NCBI RefSeq assembly: GCF_024347195.1
Contig: NZ_AP025281.1
Location: 1,798,001 to 1,862,000 of the forward strand
Length of the DNA: 64,000 nt
Source: Aliamphritea hakodatensis
GTDB lineage: Bacteria > Pseudomonadota > Gammaproteobacteria > Pseudomonadales > Balneatricaceae
Direction: 5' to 3'
In this document: in pieces, positions 7,141 to 22,100 of the stretch
Layout: the number at the start of each line of letters is the position of its first letter
How positions within the stretch are numbered: position 1 is the first letter of the stretch
Program-made: the position numbers and the translations under genes
Notes under the pieces: model-generated
What the model saw: the letters and a program-made list of their open reading frames with translations, nothing else
Told to the model about the DNA's origin: nothing
The model's database searches: none

Positions 7141-10100
7141 ACCGGCCTCGGTGAAGTGTTACGTACCGGTGACTCGGTTATTGCTGAAGCAGGTTTTGAT
7201 ACCGGTACAAGAAATGGCTCAGATGATGACCGTTTTCAGGATGATGGGCCGGTAGAAGAGGATATAGCACAACTTCCTGTTGTTACACCGGTTGTTTCCA
7301 TTGCTGCAATTGACGCAGCAGCGGTTGAAGGCGTGGACAATGCCATCCGCTTTGAAGTCAGCCAGGATAATGTCAGCGCACAGGCGACCACGGTCGTGAT
7401 CAGCGTGAACCTTGGCAGCGCGGAAACGACAGACTTCAGTCAGATCAGCTATACCGATGCGACCGGTACCTTCCATACATTGACTGATCCGGCAGACATC
7501 CAGGACTTCTTCACCAACGGTATCAGCGTGTTGATTCCGGCGGGTCAGGTCGTGGCCCCACAGATTGACTTTGTGGCGGTGGATGACAGCATCTACGAAC
7601 AGAGTGAGACGTTCAGCCTGACGATCGACTCGGCCACCAATGCCGATGTCAGCACCAGTGCAGGCAGCGACAGCGCAACGATCAATGACGAAGATAAAGA
7701 CACCCCGGATGATAAGCTGGGCGATCAGCCAACGGTCTCCATCGCAGCACTGGATGGCAGTGCAGTAGAAGGCGGCAGTGGCACCGATAACCAACTGACG
7801 TTCCAGGTCAGCCAGAGCAACGAAAGCAACGTTGATACCGACGTTGTGGTGACGCTGGATCTGGGCAGCGTTGAAGCGGCGGATCTGTCCGCCAGTGTCA
7901 GCTACACGCTGGCAGACGGCAGTCCGGCGACCACCACGGTGGGCGACCTGGTGAACGGCCTGGCCATTACGATCCCGGGCAACAGCAGCTATGCCCCGGT
8001 GTTCACCCTGACGGCGCTGGACGATGACATCTATGAAGTCAGTGAAAGCCTGAACATGAACCTAGCGCTGGCCGCCGGTGAAACAGATGCTGCACTGGGC
8101 ACCGCCACGGCAGCGGGTGTGATCAATGACGAAGGTAAAGACACTCCGGATGACCGTCAGGGCGATAAGCCGACCGTCTCTATAGACGCGGTGGACGCTG
8201 TTGCAGTGGAAGGCGTGGACAGTGCCATCCGCTTTGAAGTCAGCCAGGATAATGTCAGCGAAGAGGCGACCACGGTCGTGATCAGCGCGAACCTAGGCAC
8301 TGCGGAAGCAGCAGACTTCAGCCAGATCAGCTACACCGATGCGGCCGGTACCGTTCATACCCTGACCGCCCCGGCAGACATCCAGGACTTCTTCACCAAC
8401 GGTATCAGCGTGCAGATCCCGGCGGGTCAGACCGTGGCCCCGGCGATCGACTTTGTGGCGGTGGATGACAGCATCTACGAACAGAGTGAGACGTTCAGTC
8501 TGACGATCGACTCGGCCACCAATGCCGATGTCAGCACCAGTGCAGGCAGCGACAGTGCAACGATCAATGACGAAGGTAAAGACACCCCGGATGACCGTCA
8601 GGGCGATAAGCCAACCGTCTCCATAGACGCCGTTGATAGCGTTGCAGTGGAAGGCGTGGACAATGCCATCCGCTTTGAAGTCAGCCAGGATAATGTCAGC
8701 GACGAGGCGACCACGGTCGTGATCAGCGCGAACCTGGGCACTGCGGAAGCCGCAGACTTCAGCCAGATCAGCTACACCGATACGGTCGGTACCGTTCACA
8801 CCCTGAGCGACCCGGCAGACATCCAGGACTTCTTCATCAACGGCATCAGCGTGCAGATTCCGGCGGGTCAGACCGTGGCCCCGGCGATCGACTTTGTGGC
8901 GGTGGATGACAGCATCTACGAACAGAGTGAGACGTTCAGCCTGACGATTGACTCGGCCACCAATGCCGATGTCAGCACCAGTGCAGGCAGCGACAGTGCA
9001 ACGATCAATGACGAAGGTAAAGACACCCCGGATGACCGTCAGGGCGATAAGCCAACCGTCTCCATAGACGCGGTGGACCCTGTTGCAGTGGAAGGCGTGG
9101 ACAATGCCATCCGCTTTGAAGTCAGCCAGGATAATGTCAGCGAAGAGGCGACCACGGTCGTGATCAGCGCGAACTTGGGCACTGCGGAAACCGCAGACTT
9201 CAGCCAGATCAGCTACACCGATGCGGCCGGTACCGTTCACACCCTGACCGACCCGGCAGACATCCAGGACTTCTTCACCAACGGCATCAGCGTGCAGATC
9301 CCGGCGGGGCAGACCGTGGCCCCGTCGATCGACTTTGTGGCGGTGGATGACAGCGTCTACGAACAGAGTGAGACGTTCAGCCTGACGATCGACTCGGCCA
9401 CCAATGCCGATGTCAGCACCAGTGCAGGCAGCGACAGCGCAACGATCAATGACGAAGATAAAGACACCCCGGATGATAAGCTGGGCGATCAGCCAACGGT
9501 CTCCATCGCAGCACTGGATGGCAGTGCGGTAGAAGGCGGCAGTGGCACCGATAACCAACTGACGTTCCAGGTCAGCCAGAGCAACGAAAGCAACGTTGAT
9601 ACCGACGTTGTGGTGACGCTGGATCTGGGCAGCGTTGAAGCGGCAGACCTGTCCGCCAGTGTCAGCTACACGCTGGCAGACGGCAGCCCGGCGACCACCA
9701 CGGTGGGCGATCTGGTGAACGGCCTGGCCATTACGATCCCGGCCAACAGCAGCTATGCCCCGGTGTTCACCCTGACGGCGCTGGACGATGACATCTATGA
9801 AGTCAGTGAAAGTCTGAGCATGAACCTGGCGCTGGCCGCCGGTGAAACAGATGCTGTACTGGGCACCGCCACGGCAGCGGGTGTGATCAATGACGAAGAT
9901 AAAGACACCCCGGATGATAAGCTGGGCGATCAGCCAACGGTCTCCATCGCAGCACTGGATGGCAGTGCGGTAGAAGGCGGCAGCGGCACCGATAACCAAC
10001 TGACGTTCCAGGTCAGCCAGAGCAACGAAAGCAACGTTGATACCGACGTTGTGGTGACGCTGGATCTGGGCAGCGTTGAAGCGGCGGACCTGTCCGCCAG

Positions 10101-13100
10101 TGTCAGCTATACGCTGGCAGACGGCAGCCCGGCGACCACCACGGTGGGCGACCTGGTGAACGGCCTGGCCATTACGATCCCGGCCAACAGCAGCTATGCC
10201 CCGGTGTTCACCCTGACGGCGCTGGACGATGACATCTATGAAGTCAGTGAAAGTCTGAGCATGAACCTGGCGCTGGCCGCCGGTGAAACAGATGCTGTAC
10301 TGGGCACCGCCACGGCAGCGGGTGTGATCAGTGACGAAGATAAAGACACCCCGGATGATAGGCTGGGCGATCAGCCAACGGTCTCCATCGCAGCACTGGA
10401 TGGCAGTGCGGTAGAAGGCGGCAGTGGCACCGATAACCAACTGACGTTCCAGGTCAGCCAGAGCAACGAAAGCAACGTTGATACCGACGTTGTGGTGACG
10501 CTGGATCTGGGCAGCGTTGAAGCGGCAGACCTGTCCGCCAGTGTCAGCTACACGCTGGCAGACGGCAGCCCGGCGACCACCACGGTGGGCGACCTGGTGA
10601 ACGGCCTGGCCATTACGATCCCGGCCAACAGCAGCTATGCACCGGTGTTCACCCTGACGGCGCTGGACGATGATATCTATGAAGTCAGTGAAAGTCTGAG
10701 CATGAACCTGGCGCTGGCCGCCGGTGAAACAGATGCTGTACTGGGCACCGCCACGGCAGCGGGTGTGATCAGTGACGAAGATAAAGACACCCCGGATGAT
10801 AAGCTGGGCGATCAGCCAACGGTCTCCATCGCAGCACTGGATGGCAGTGCGGTAGAAGGCGGCAGCGGCACCGATAACCAACTGACGTTCCAGGTCAGCC
10901 AGAGCAACGAAAGCAACGTTGATACAGATGTCGTCGTGACGCTGGATCTGGGCAGCGTTGAAGCGGCAGACCTGTCCGCCAGTGTCAGCTACACGCTGGC
11001 AGACGGCAGCCCGGCGACCACCACGGTGGGCGATCTGGTGAACGGCCTGGCCATTACGATCCCGGCCAACAGCAGCTATGCCCCGGTGTTCACCCTGACG
11101 GCGCTGGACGATGACATCTATGAAGTCAGTGAAAGTCTGAGCATGAACCTGGCGCTGGCCGCCGGTGAAACAGATGCTGTACTGGGCACCGCCACGGCAG
11201 CGGGTGTGATCGTTGATAATGATTCCACTACGGTCTCCATCGCAGCACTGGATGGCAGTGCGGTAGAAGGCGGCAGTGGCACCGATAACCAACTGACGTT
11301 CCAGGTCAGCCAGACGAACGAAAGCAACGTTGATACCGACGTTGTGGTGACGCTGGATCTGGGCAGCGTTGAAGCGGCAGACCTGTCCGCCAGTGTCAGC
11401 TACACGCTGGCAGACGGCAGCCCGGCGACCACCACGGTGGGCGACCTGGTGAACGGCCTGGCCATTACGATCCCGGCCAACAGCAGCTATGCCCCGGTGT
11501 TCACCCTGACGGCGCTGGACGATGACATCTATGAAGTCAGTGAAAGTCTGAGCATGAACCTGGCGCTGGCCGCCGGTGAAACAGATGCTGTACTGGGCAC
11601 CGCCACGGCAGCGGGTGTGATCAATGACGAAGATAAAGACACCCCGGATGATAAGCTGGGCGATCAGCCAACGGTCTCCATCGCAGCACTGGATGGCAGT
11701 GCGGTAGAAGGCGGCAGCGGCACCGATAACCAACTGACGTTCCAGGTCAGCCAGACGAACGAAAGCAACGTTGATACCGACGTTGTGGTGACGCTGGATC
11801 TGGGCAGCGTTGAAGCGGCAGACCTGTCCGCCAGTGTCAGCTACACGCTGGCAGACGGCAGCCCGGCGACCACCACGGTGGGCGACCTGGTGAACGGCCT
11901 GGCCATTACGATCCCGGCCAACAGCAGCTATGCCCCGGTGTTCACCCTGACGGCGCTGGACGATGACATCTATGAAGTCAGTGAAAGTCTGAGCATGAAC
12001 CTGGCGCTGGCCGCCGGTGAAACAGATGCTGTACTGGGCACCGCCACGGCAGCGGGTGTGATCAGTGACGAAGATAAAGACACCCCGGATGATAAGCTGG
12101 GCGATCAGCCAACGGTCTCCATCGCAGCACTGGATGGCAGTGCGGTAGAAGGCGGCAGCGGCACCGATAACCAACTGACGTTCCAGGTCAGCCAGAGCAA
12201 TGAAAGCAACGTTGATACCGACGTTGTGGTGACGCTGGATCTGGGCAGCGTTGAAGCGGCGGACCTGTCCGCCAGTGTCAGCTACACGCTGGCAGACGGC
12301 AGCCCGGCGACCACCACGGTGGGCGATCTGGTGAACGGCCTGGCCATTACGATCCCGGCCAACAGCAGCTATGCCCCGGTGTTCACCCTGACGGCGCTGG
12401 ACGATGACATCTATGAAGTCAGTGAAAGTCTGAGCATGAACCTGGCGCTGGCCGCCGGTGAAACAGATGCTGTACTGGGCACCGCCACGGCAGCGGGTGT
12501 GATCAATGACGAAGATAAAGACACCCCGGATGATAAGCTGGGCGATCAGCCAACGGTCTCCATCGCAGCACTGGATGGCAGTGCGGTAGAAGGCGGCAGT
12601 GGCACCGATAACCAACTGACGTTCCAGGTCAGCCAGAGCAACGAAAGCAACGTTGATACCGACGTTGTGGTGACGCTGGATCTGGGCAGCGTTGAAGCGG
12701 CAGACCTGTCCGCCAGTGTCAGCTACACGCTGGCAGACGGCAGCCCGGCGACCACCACAGTGGGCGACCTGGTGAACGGCCTGGCCATTACGATCCCGGC
12801 CAACAGCAGCTATGCCCCGGTGTTCACCCTGACGGCGCTGGACGATGATATCTATGAAGTCAGTGAAAGTCTGAGCATGAACCTGGCGCTGGCCGCCGGT
12901 GAAACAGATGCTGTACTGGGCACCGCCACGGCAGCGGGTGTGATCAATGACGAAGATAAAGACACCCCGGATGATAAGCTGGGCGATCAGCCAACGGTCT
13001 CCATCGCAGCACTGGATGGCAGTGCGGTAGAAGGCGGCAGTGGCACCGATAACCAACTGACGTTCCAGGTCAGCCAGACGAACGAAAGCAACGTTGATAC

Positions 13101-16100
13101 AGATGTCGTCGTGACGCTGGATCTGGGCAGCGTTGAAGCGGCGGACCTGTCCGCCAGTGTCAGCTACACGCTGGCAGACGGCAGCCCGGCGACCACCACG
13201 GTGGGCGACCTGGTGAACGGCCTGGCCATTACGATCCCGGCCAACAGCAGCTATGCCCCGGTGTTCACCCTGACGGCGCTGGACGATGACATCTATGAAG
13301 TCAGTGAAAGTCTGAGCATGAACCTGGCGCTGGCCGCCGGTGAAACAGATGCTGTACTGGGCACCGCCACGGCAGCGGGTGTGATCAGTGACGAAGATAA
13401 AGACACCCCGGATGATAAGCTGGGCGATCAGCCAACGGTCTCCATCGCAGCACTGGATGGCAGTGCGGTAGAAGGCGGCAGTGGCACCGATAACCAACTG
13501 ACGTTCCAGGTCAGCCAGACGAACGAAAGCAACGTTGATACCGACGTTGTGGTGACGCTGGATCTGGGCAGCGTTGAAGCGGCAGACCTGTCCGCCAGTG
13601 TCAGCTATACGCTGGCAGACGGCAGCCCGGCGACCACCACGGTGGGCGACCTGGTGAACGGCCTGGCCATTACGATCCCGGCCAACAGCAGCTATGCCCC
13701 GGTGTTCACCCTGACGGCGCTGGACGATGACATCTATGAAGTCAGTGAAAGTCTGAGCATGAACCTGGCGCTGGCCGCCGGTGAAACAGATGCTGTACTG
13801 GGCACCGCCACGGCAGCGGGTGTGATCGTTGATAATGATTCCACTACGGTCTCCATCGCAGCACTGGATGGCAGTGCGGTAGAAGGCGGCAGTGGCACCG
13901 ATAACCAACTGACGTTCCAGGTCAGCCAGAGCAATGAAAGCAACGTTGATACCGACGTTGTGGTGACGCTGGATCTGGGCAGCGTTGAAGCGGCGGACCT
14001 GTCCGCCAGTGTCAGCTATACGCTGGCAGACGGCAGCCCGGCGACCACCACGGTGGGCGACCTGGTGAACGGCCTGGCCATTACGATCCCGGCCAACAGC
14101 AGCTATGCACCGGTGTTCACCCTGACGGCGCTGGACGATGATATCTATGAAGTCAGTGAAAGTCTGAGCATGAACCTGGCGCTGGCCGCCGGTGAAACAG
14201 ATGCTGTACTGGGCACCGCCACGGCAGCGGGTGTGATCAGTGACGAAGATAAAGACACCCCGGATGATAAGCTGGGCGATCAGCCAACGGTCTCCATCGC
14301 AGCACTGGATGGCAGTGCGGTAGAAGGCGGCAGTGGCACCGATAACCAACTGACGTTCCAGGTCAGCCAGAGCAACGAAAGCAACGTTGATACCGACGTT
14401 GTGGTGACGCTGGATCTGGGCAGCGTTGAAGCGGCGGACCTGTCCGCCAGTGTCAGCTACACGCTGGCAGACGGCAGCCCGGCGACCACCACGGTGGGCG
14501 ACCTGGTGAACGGCCTGGCCATTACGATCCCGGCCAACAGCAGCTATGCCCCGGTGTTCACCCTGACGGCGCTGGACGATGACATCTATGAAGTCAGTGA
14601 AAGTCTGAGCATGAACCTGGCGCTGGCCGCCGGTGAAACAGATGCTGTACTGGGCACCGCCACGGCAGCGGGTGTGATCAATGACGAAGATAAAGACACC
14701 CCGGATGATAAGCTGGGCGATCAGCCAACGGTCTCCATCGCAGCACTGGATGGCAGTGCGGTAGAAGGCGGCAGCGGCACCGATAACCAACTGACGTTCC
14801 AGGTCAGCCAGAGCAACGAAAGCAACGTTGATACAGATGTCGTCGTGACGCTGGATCTGGGCAGCGTTGAAGCGGCGGACCTGTCCGCCAGTGTCAGCTA
14901 CACGCTGGCAGACGGCAGCCCGGCGACCACCACGGTGGGCGACCTGGTGAACGGCCTGGCCATTACGATCCCGGCCAACAGCAGCTATGCCCCGGTGTTC
15001 ACCCTGACGGCGCTGGACGATGACATCTATGAAGTCAGTGAAAGTCTGAGCATGAACCTGGCGCTGGCCGCCGGTGAAACAGATGCTGTACTGGGCACCG
15101 CCACGGCAGCGGGTGTGATCAGTGACGAAGATAAAGACACCCCGGATGATAAGCTGGGCGATCAGCCAACGGTCTCCATCGCAGCACTGGATGGCAGTGC
15201 GGTAGAAGGCGGCAGTGGCACCGATAACCAACTGACGTTCCAGGTCAGCCAGAGCAACGAAAGCAACGTTGATACCGACGTTGTGGTGACGCTGGATCTG
15301 GGCAGCGTTGAAGCGGCAGACCTGTCCGCCAGTGTCAGCTACACGCTGGCAGACGGCAGCCCGGCGACCACCACGGTGGGCGATCTGGTGAACGGCCTGG
15401 CCATTACGATCCCGGCCAACAGCAGCTATGCCCCGGTGTTCACCCTGACGGCGCTGGACGATGACATCTATGAAGTCAGTGAAAGTCTGAGCATGAACCT
15501 GGCGCTGGCCGCCGGTGAAACAGATGCTGTACTGGGCACCGCCACGGCAGCGGGTGTGATCAATGACGAAGATAAAGACACCCCGGATGATAAGCTGGGC
15601 GATCAGCCAACGGTCTCCATCGCAGCACTGGATGGCAGTGCGGTAGAAGGCGGCAGCGGCACCGATAACCAACTGACGTTCCAGGTCAGCCAGAGCAACG
15701 AAAGCAACGTTGATACAGATGTCGTCGTGACGCTGGATCTGGGCAGCGTTGAAGCGGCGGACCTGTCCGCCAGTGTCAGCTATACGCTGGCAGACGGCAG
15801 CCCGGCGACCACCACGGTGGGCGACCTGGTGAACGGCCTGGCCATTACGATCCCGGCCAACAGCAGCTATGCCCCGGTGTTCACCCTGACGGCGCTGGAC
15901 GATGACATCTATGAAGTCAGTGAAAGTCTGAGCATGAACCTGGCGCTGGCCGCCGGTGAAACAGATGCTGTACTGGGCACCGCCACGGCAGCGGGTGTGA
16001 TCAGTGACGAAGATAAAGACACCCCGGATGATAAGCTGGGCGATCAGCCAACGGTCTCCATCGCAGCACTGGATGGCAGTGCGGTAGAAGGCGGCAGTGG

Positions 16101-19100
16101 CACCGATAACCAACTGACGTTCCAGGTCAGCCAGAGCAACGAAAGCAACGTTGATACCGACGTTGTGGTGACGCTGGATCTGGGCAGCGTTGAAGCGGCG
16201 GACCTGTCCGCCAGTGTCAGCTACACGCTGGCAGACGGCAGCCCGGCGACCACCACGGTGGGCGATCTGGTGAACGGCCTGGCCATTACGATCCCGGCCA
16301 ACAGCAGCTATGCCCCGGTGTTCACCCTGACGGCGCTGGACGATGACATCTATGAAGTCAGTGAAAGTCTGAGCATGAACCTGGCGCTGGCCGCCGGTGA
16401 AACAGATGCTGTACTGGGCACCGCCACGGCAGCGGGTGTGATCAGTGACGAAGATAAAGACACCCCGGATGATAAGCTGGGCGATCAGCCAACGGTCTCC
16501 ATCGCAGCACTGGATGGCAGTGCGGTAGAAGGCGGCAGCGGCACCGATAACCAACTGACGTTCCAGGTCAGCCAGAGCAACGAAAGCAACGTTGATACCG
16601 ACGTTGTGGTGACGCTGGATCTGGGCAGCGTTGAAGCGGCGGACCTGTCCGCCAGTGTCAGCTATACGCTGGCAGACGGCAGCCCGGCGACCACCACGGT
16701 GGGCGACCTGGTGAACGGCCTGGCCATTACGATCCCGGCCAACAGCAGCTATGCCCCGGTGTTCACCCTGACGGCGCTGGACGATGACATCTATGAAGTC
16801 AGTGAAAGTCTGAGCATGAACCTGGCGCTGGCCGCCGGTGAAACAGATGCTGTACTGGGCACCGCCACGGCAGCGGGTGTGATCGTTGATAATGATTCCA
16901 CTACGGTCTCCATCGCAGCACTGGATGGCAGTGCGGTAGAAGGCGGCAGTGGCACCGATAACCAACTGACGTTCCAGGTCAGCCAGACGAACGAAAGCAA
17001 CGTTGATACCGACGTTGTGGTGACGCTGGATCTGGGCAGCGTTGAAGCGGCGGACCTGTCCGCCAGTGTCAGCTATACGCTGGCAGACGGCAGCCCGGCG
17101 ACCACCACGGTGGGCGACCTGGTGAACGGCCTGGCCATTACGATCCCGGCCAACAGCAGCTATGCCCCGGTGTTCACCCTGACGGCGCTGGACGATGATA
17201 TCTATGAAGTCAGTGAAAGTCTGAGCATGAACCTGGCGCTGGCCGCCGGTGAAACAGATGCTGTACTGGGCACCGCCACGGCAGCGGGTGTGATCAGTGA
17301 CGAAGATAAAGACACCCCGGATGATAAGCTGGGCGATCAGCCAACGGTCTCCATCGCAGCACTGGATGGCAGTGCGGTAGAAGGCGGCAGTGGCACCGAT
17401 AACCAACTGACGTTCCAGGTCAGCCAGAGCAACGAAAGCAACGTTGATACCGACGTTGTGGTGACGCTGGATCTGGGCAGCGTTGAAGCGGCGGACCTGT
17501 CCGCCAGTGTCAGCTACACGCTGGCAGACGGCAGCCCGGCGACCACCACGGTGGGCGACCTGGTGAACGGCCTGGCCATTACGATCCCGGCCAACAGCAG
17601 CTATGCCCCGGTGTTCACCCTGACGGCGCTGGACGATGACATCTATGAAGTCAGTGAAAGTCTGAGCATGAACCTGGCGCTGGCCGCCGGTGAAACAGAT
17701 GCTGTACTGGGCACCGCCACGGCAGCGGGTGTGATCAATGACGAAGATAAAGACACCCCGGATGATAAGCTGGGCGATCAGCCAACGGTCTCCATCGCAG
17801 CACTGGATGGCAGTGCGGTAGAAGGCGGCAGCGGCACCGATAACCAACTGACGTTCCAGGTCAGCCAGAGCAACGAAAGCAACGTTGATACAGATGTCGT
17901 CGTGACGCTGGATCTGGGCAGCGTTGAAGCGGCAGACCTGTCCGCCAGTGTCAGCTACACGCTGGCAGACGGCAGCCCGGCGACCACCACGGTGGGCGAC
18001 CTGGTGAACGGCCTGGCCATTACGATCCCGGCCAACAGCAGCTATGCCCCGGTGTTCACCCTGACGGCGCTGGACGATGACATCTATGAAGTCAGTGAAA
18101 GTCTGAGCATGAACCTGGCGCTGGCCGCCGGTGAAACAGATGCTGTACTGGGCACCGCCACGGCAGCGGGTGTGATCAATGACGAAGATAAAGACACCCC
18201 GGATGATAAGCTGGGCGATCAGCCAACGGTCTCCATCGCAGCACTGGATGGCAGTGCGGTAGAAGGCGGCAGCGGCACCGATAACCAACTGACGTTCCAG
18301 GTCAGCCAGAGCAATGAAAGCAACGTTGATACCGACGTTGTGGTGACGCTGGATCTGGGCAGCGTTGAAGCGGCAGACCTGTCCGCCAGTGTCAGCTACA
18401 CGTTGGCAGACGGCAGCCCGGCGACCACCACGGTGGGCGATCTGGTGAACGGCCTGGCCATTACGATCCCGGCCAACAGCAGCTATGCCCCGGTGTTCAC
18501 CCTGACGGCGCTGGACGATGACATCTATGAAGTCAGTGAAAGTCTGAGCATGAACCTGGCGCTGGCCGCCGGTGAAACAGATGCTGTACTGGGCACCGCC
18601 ACGGCAGCGGGTGTGATCAATGACGAAGATAAAGACACCCCGGATGATAAGCTGGGCGATCAGCCAACGGTCTCCATCGCAGCACTGGATGGCAGTGCGG
18701 TAGAAGGCGGCAGCGGCACCGATAACCAACTGACGTTCCAGGTCAGCCAGAGCAACGAAAGCAACGTTGATACAGATGTCGTCGTGACGCTGGATCTGGG
18801 CAGCGTTGAAGCGGCAGACCTGTCCGCCAGTGTCAGCTACACGCTGGCAGACGGCAGCCCGGCGACCACCACGGTGGGCGACCTGGTGAACGGCCTGGCC
18901 ATTACGATCCCGGCCAACAGCAGCTATGCCCCGGTGTTCACCCTGACGGCGCTGGACGATGACATCTATGAAGTCAGTGAAAGTCTGAGCATGAACCTGG
19001 CGCTGGCCGCCGGTGAAACAGATGCTGTACTGGGCACCGCCACGGCAGCGGGTGTGATCAATGACGAAGATAAAGACACCCCGGATGATAAGCTGGGCGA

Positions 19101-22100
19101 TCAGCCAACGGTCTCCATCGCAGCACTGGATGGCAGTGCGGTAGAAGGCGGCAGCGGCACCGATAACCAACTGACGTTCCAGGTCAGCCAGACGAACGAA
19201 AGCAACGTTGATACCGACGTTGTGGTGACGCTGGATCTGGGCAGCGTTGAAGCGGCAGACCTGTCCGCCAGTGTCAGCTACACGCTGGCAGACGGCAGCC
19301 CGGCGACCACCACGGTGGGCGACCTGGTGAACGGCCTGGCCATTACGATCCCGGCCAACAGCAGCTATGCCCCGGTGTTCACCCTGACGGCGCTGGACGA
19401 TGACATCTATGAAGTCAGTGAAAGTCTGAGCATGAACCTGGCGCTGGCCGCCGGTGAAACAGATGCTGTACTGGGCACCGCCACGGCAGCGGGTGTGATC
19501 AATGACGAAGATAAAGACACCCCGGATGATAAGCTGGGCGATCAGCCAACGGTCTCCATCGCAGCACTGGATGGCAGTGCGGTAGAAGGCGGCAGTGGCA
19601 CCGATAACCAACTGACGTTCCAGGTCAGCCAGACGAACGAAAGCAACGTTGATACCGACGTTGTGGTGACGCTGGATCTGGGCAGCGTTGAAGCGGCGGA
19701 CCTGTCCGCCAGTGTCAGCTATACGCTGGCAGACGGCAGCCCGGCGACCACCACGGTGGGCGACCTGGTGAACGGCCTGGCCATTACGATCCCGGCCAAC
19801 AGCAGCTATGCACCGGTGTTCACCCTGACGGCGCTGGACGATGATATCTATGAAGTCAGTGAAAGTCTGAGCATGAACCTGGCGCTGGCCGCCGGTGAAA
19901 CAGATGCTGTACTGGGCACCGCCACGGCAGCGGGTGTGATCAGTGACGAAGATAAAGACACCCCGGATGATAAGCTGGGCGATCAGCCAACGGTCTCCAT
20001 CGCAGCACTGGATGGCAGTGCGGTAGAAGGCGGCAGTGGCACCGATAACCAACTGACGTTCCAGGTCAGCCAGAGCAACGAAAGCAACGTTGATACCGAC
20101 GTTGTGGTGACGCTGGATCTGGGCAGCGTTGAAGCGGCAGACCTGTCCGCCAGTGTCAGCTACACGCTGGCAGACGGCAGCCCGGCGACCACCACGGTGG
20201 GCGACCTGGTGAACGGCCTGGCCATTACGATCCCGGCCAACAGCAGCTATGCACCGGTGTTCACCCTGACGGCGCTGGACGATGATATCTATGAAGTCAG
20301 TGAAAGTCTGAGCATGAACCTGGCGCTGGCCGCCGGTGAAACAGATGCTGTACTGGGCACCGCCACGGCAGCGGGTGTGATCAGTGACGAAGATAAAGAC
20401 ACCCCGGATGATAAGCTGGGCGATCAGCCAACGGTCTCCATCGCAGCACTGGATGGCAGTGCGGTAGAAGGCGGCAGTGGCACCGATAACCAACTGACGT
20501 TCCAGGTCAGCCAGACGAACGAAAGCAACGTTGATACCGACGTTGTGGTGACGCTGGATCTGGGCAGCGTTGAAGCGGCAGACCTGTCCGCCAGTGTCAG
20601 CTATACGCTGGCAGACGGCAGCCCGGCGACCACCACGGTGGGCGACCTGGTGAACGGCCTGGCCATTACGATCCCGGCCAACAGCAGCTATGCCCCGGTG
20701 TTCACCCTGACGGCGCTGGACGATGACATCTATGAAGTCAGTGAAAGTCTGAGCATGAACCTGGCGCTGGCCGCCGGTGAAACAGATGCTGTACTGGGCA
20801 CCGCCACGGCAGCGGGTGTGATCGTTGATAATGATTCCACTACGGTCTCCATCGCAGCACTGGATGGCAGTGCGGTAGAAGGCGGCAGTGGCACCGATAA
20901 CCAACTGACGTTCCAGGTCAGCCAGACGAACGAAAGCAACGTTGATACCGACGTTGTGGTGACGCTGGATCTGGGCAGCGTTGAAGCGGCGGACCTGTCC
21001 GCCAGTGTCAGCTATACGCTGGCAGACGGCAGCCCGGCGACCACCACGGTGGGCGACCTGGTGAACGGCCTGGCCATTACGATCCCGGCCAACAGCAGCT
21101 ATGCCCCGGTGTTCACCCTGACGGCGCTGGACGATGATATCTATGAAGTCAGTGAAAGTCTGAGCATGAACCTGGCGCTGGCCGCCGGTGAAACAGATGC
21201 TGTACTGGGCACCGCCACGGCAGCGGGTGTGATCAGTGACGAAGATAAAGACACCCCGGATGATAAGCTGGGCGATCAGCCAACGGTCTCCATCGCAGCA
21301 CTGGATGGCAGTGCGGTAGAAGGCGGCAGTGGCACCGATAACCAACTGACGTTCCAGGTCAGCCAGACGAACGAAAGCAACGTTGATACCGACGTTGTGG
21401 TGACGCTGGATCTGGGCAGCGTTGAAGCGGCGGACCTGTCCGCCAGTGTCAGCTACACGCTGGCAGACGGCAGCCCGGCGACCACCACGGTGGGCGACCT
21501 GGTGAACGGCCTGGCCATTACGATCCCGGCCAACAGCAGCTATGCCCCGGTGTTCACCCTGACGGCGCTGGACGATGACATCTATGAAGTCAGTGAAAGT
21601 CTGAGCATGAACCTGGCGCTGGCCGCCGGTGAAACAGATGCTGTACTGGGCACCGCCACGGCAGCGGGTGTGATCAATGACGAAGATAAAGACACCCCGG
21701 ATGATAAGCTGGGCGATCAGCCAACGGTCTCCATCGCAGCACTGGATGGCAGTGCGGTAGAAGGCGGCAGCGGCACCGATAACCAACTGACGTTCCAGGT
21801 CAGCCAGACGAACGAAAGCAACGTTGATACCGACGTTGTGGTGACGCTGGATCTGGGCAGCGTTGAAGCGGCAGACCTGTCCGCCAGTGTCAGCTACACG
21901 CTGGCAGACGGCAGCCCGGCGACCACCACGGTGGGCGACCTGGTGAACGGCCTGGCCATTACGATCCCGGCCAACAGCAGCTATGCCCCGGTGTTCACCC
22001 TGACGGCGCTGGACGATGACATCTATGAAGTCAGTGAAAGTCTGAGCATGAACCTGGCGCTGGCCGCCGGTGAAACAGATGCTGTACTGGGCACCGCCAC

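Noticed and set aside
11118..11327. Five identical 69-residue minus-strand frames at 11118, 13734, 16791, 20730 and 25110
   Set aside because: Each simply marks a VDNDSTT linker in the adhesin repeats on the other strand; there is no ribosome binding site or family match.
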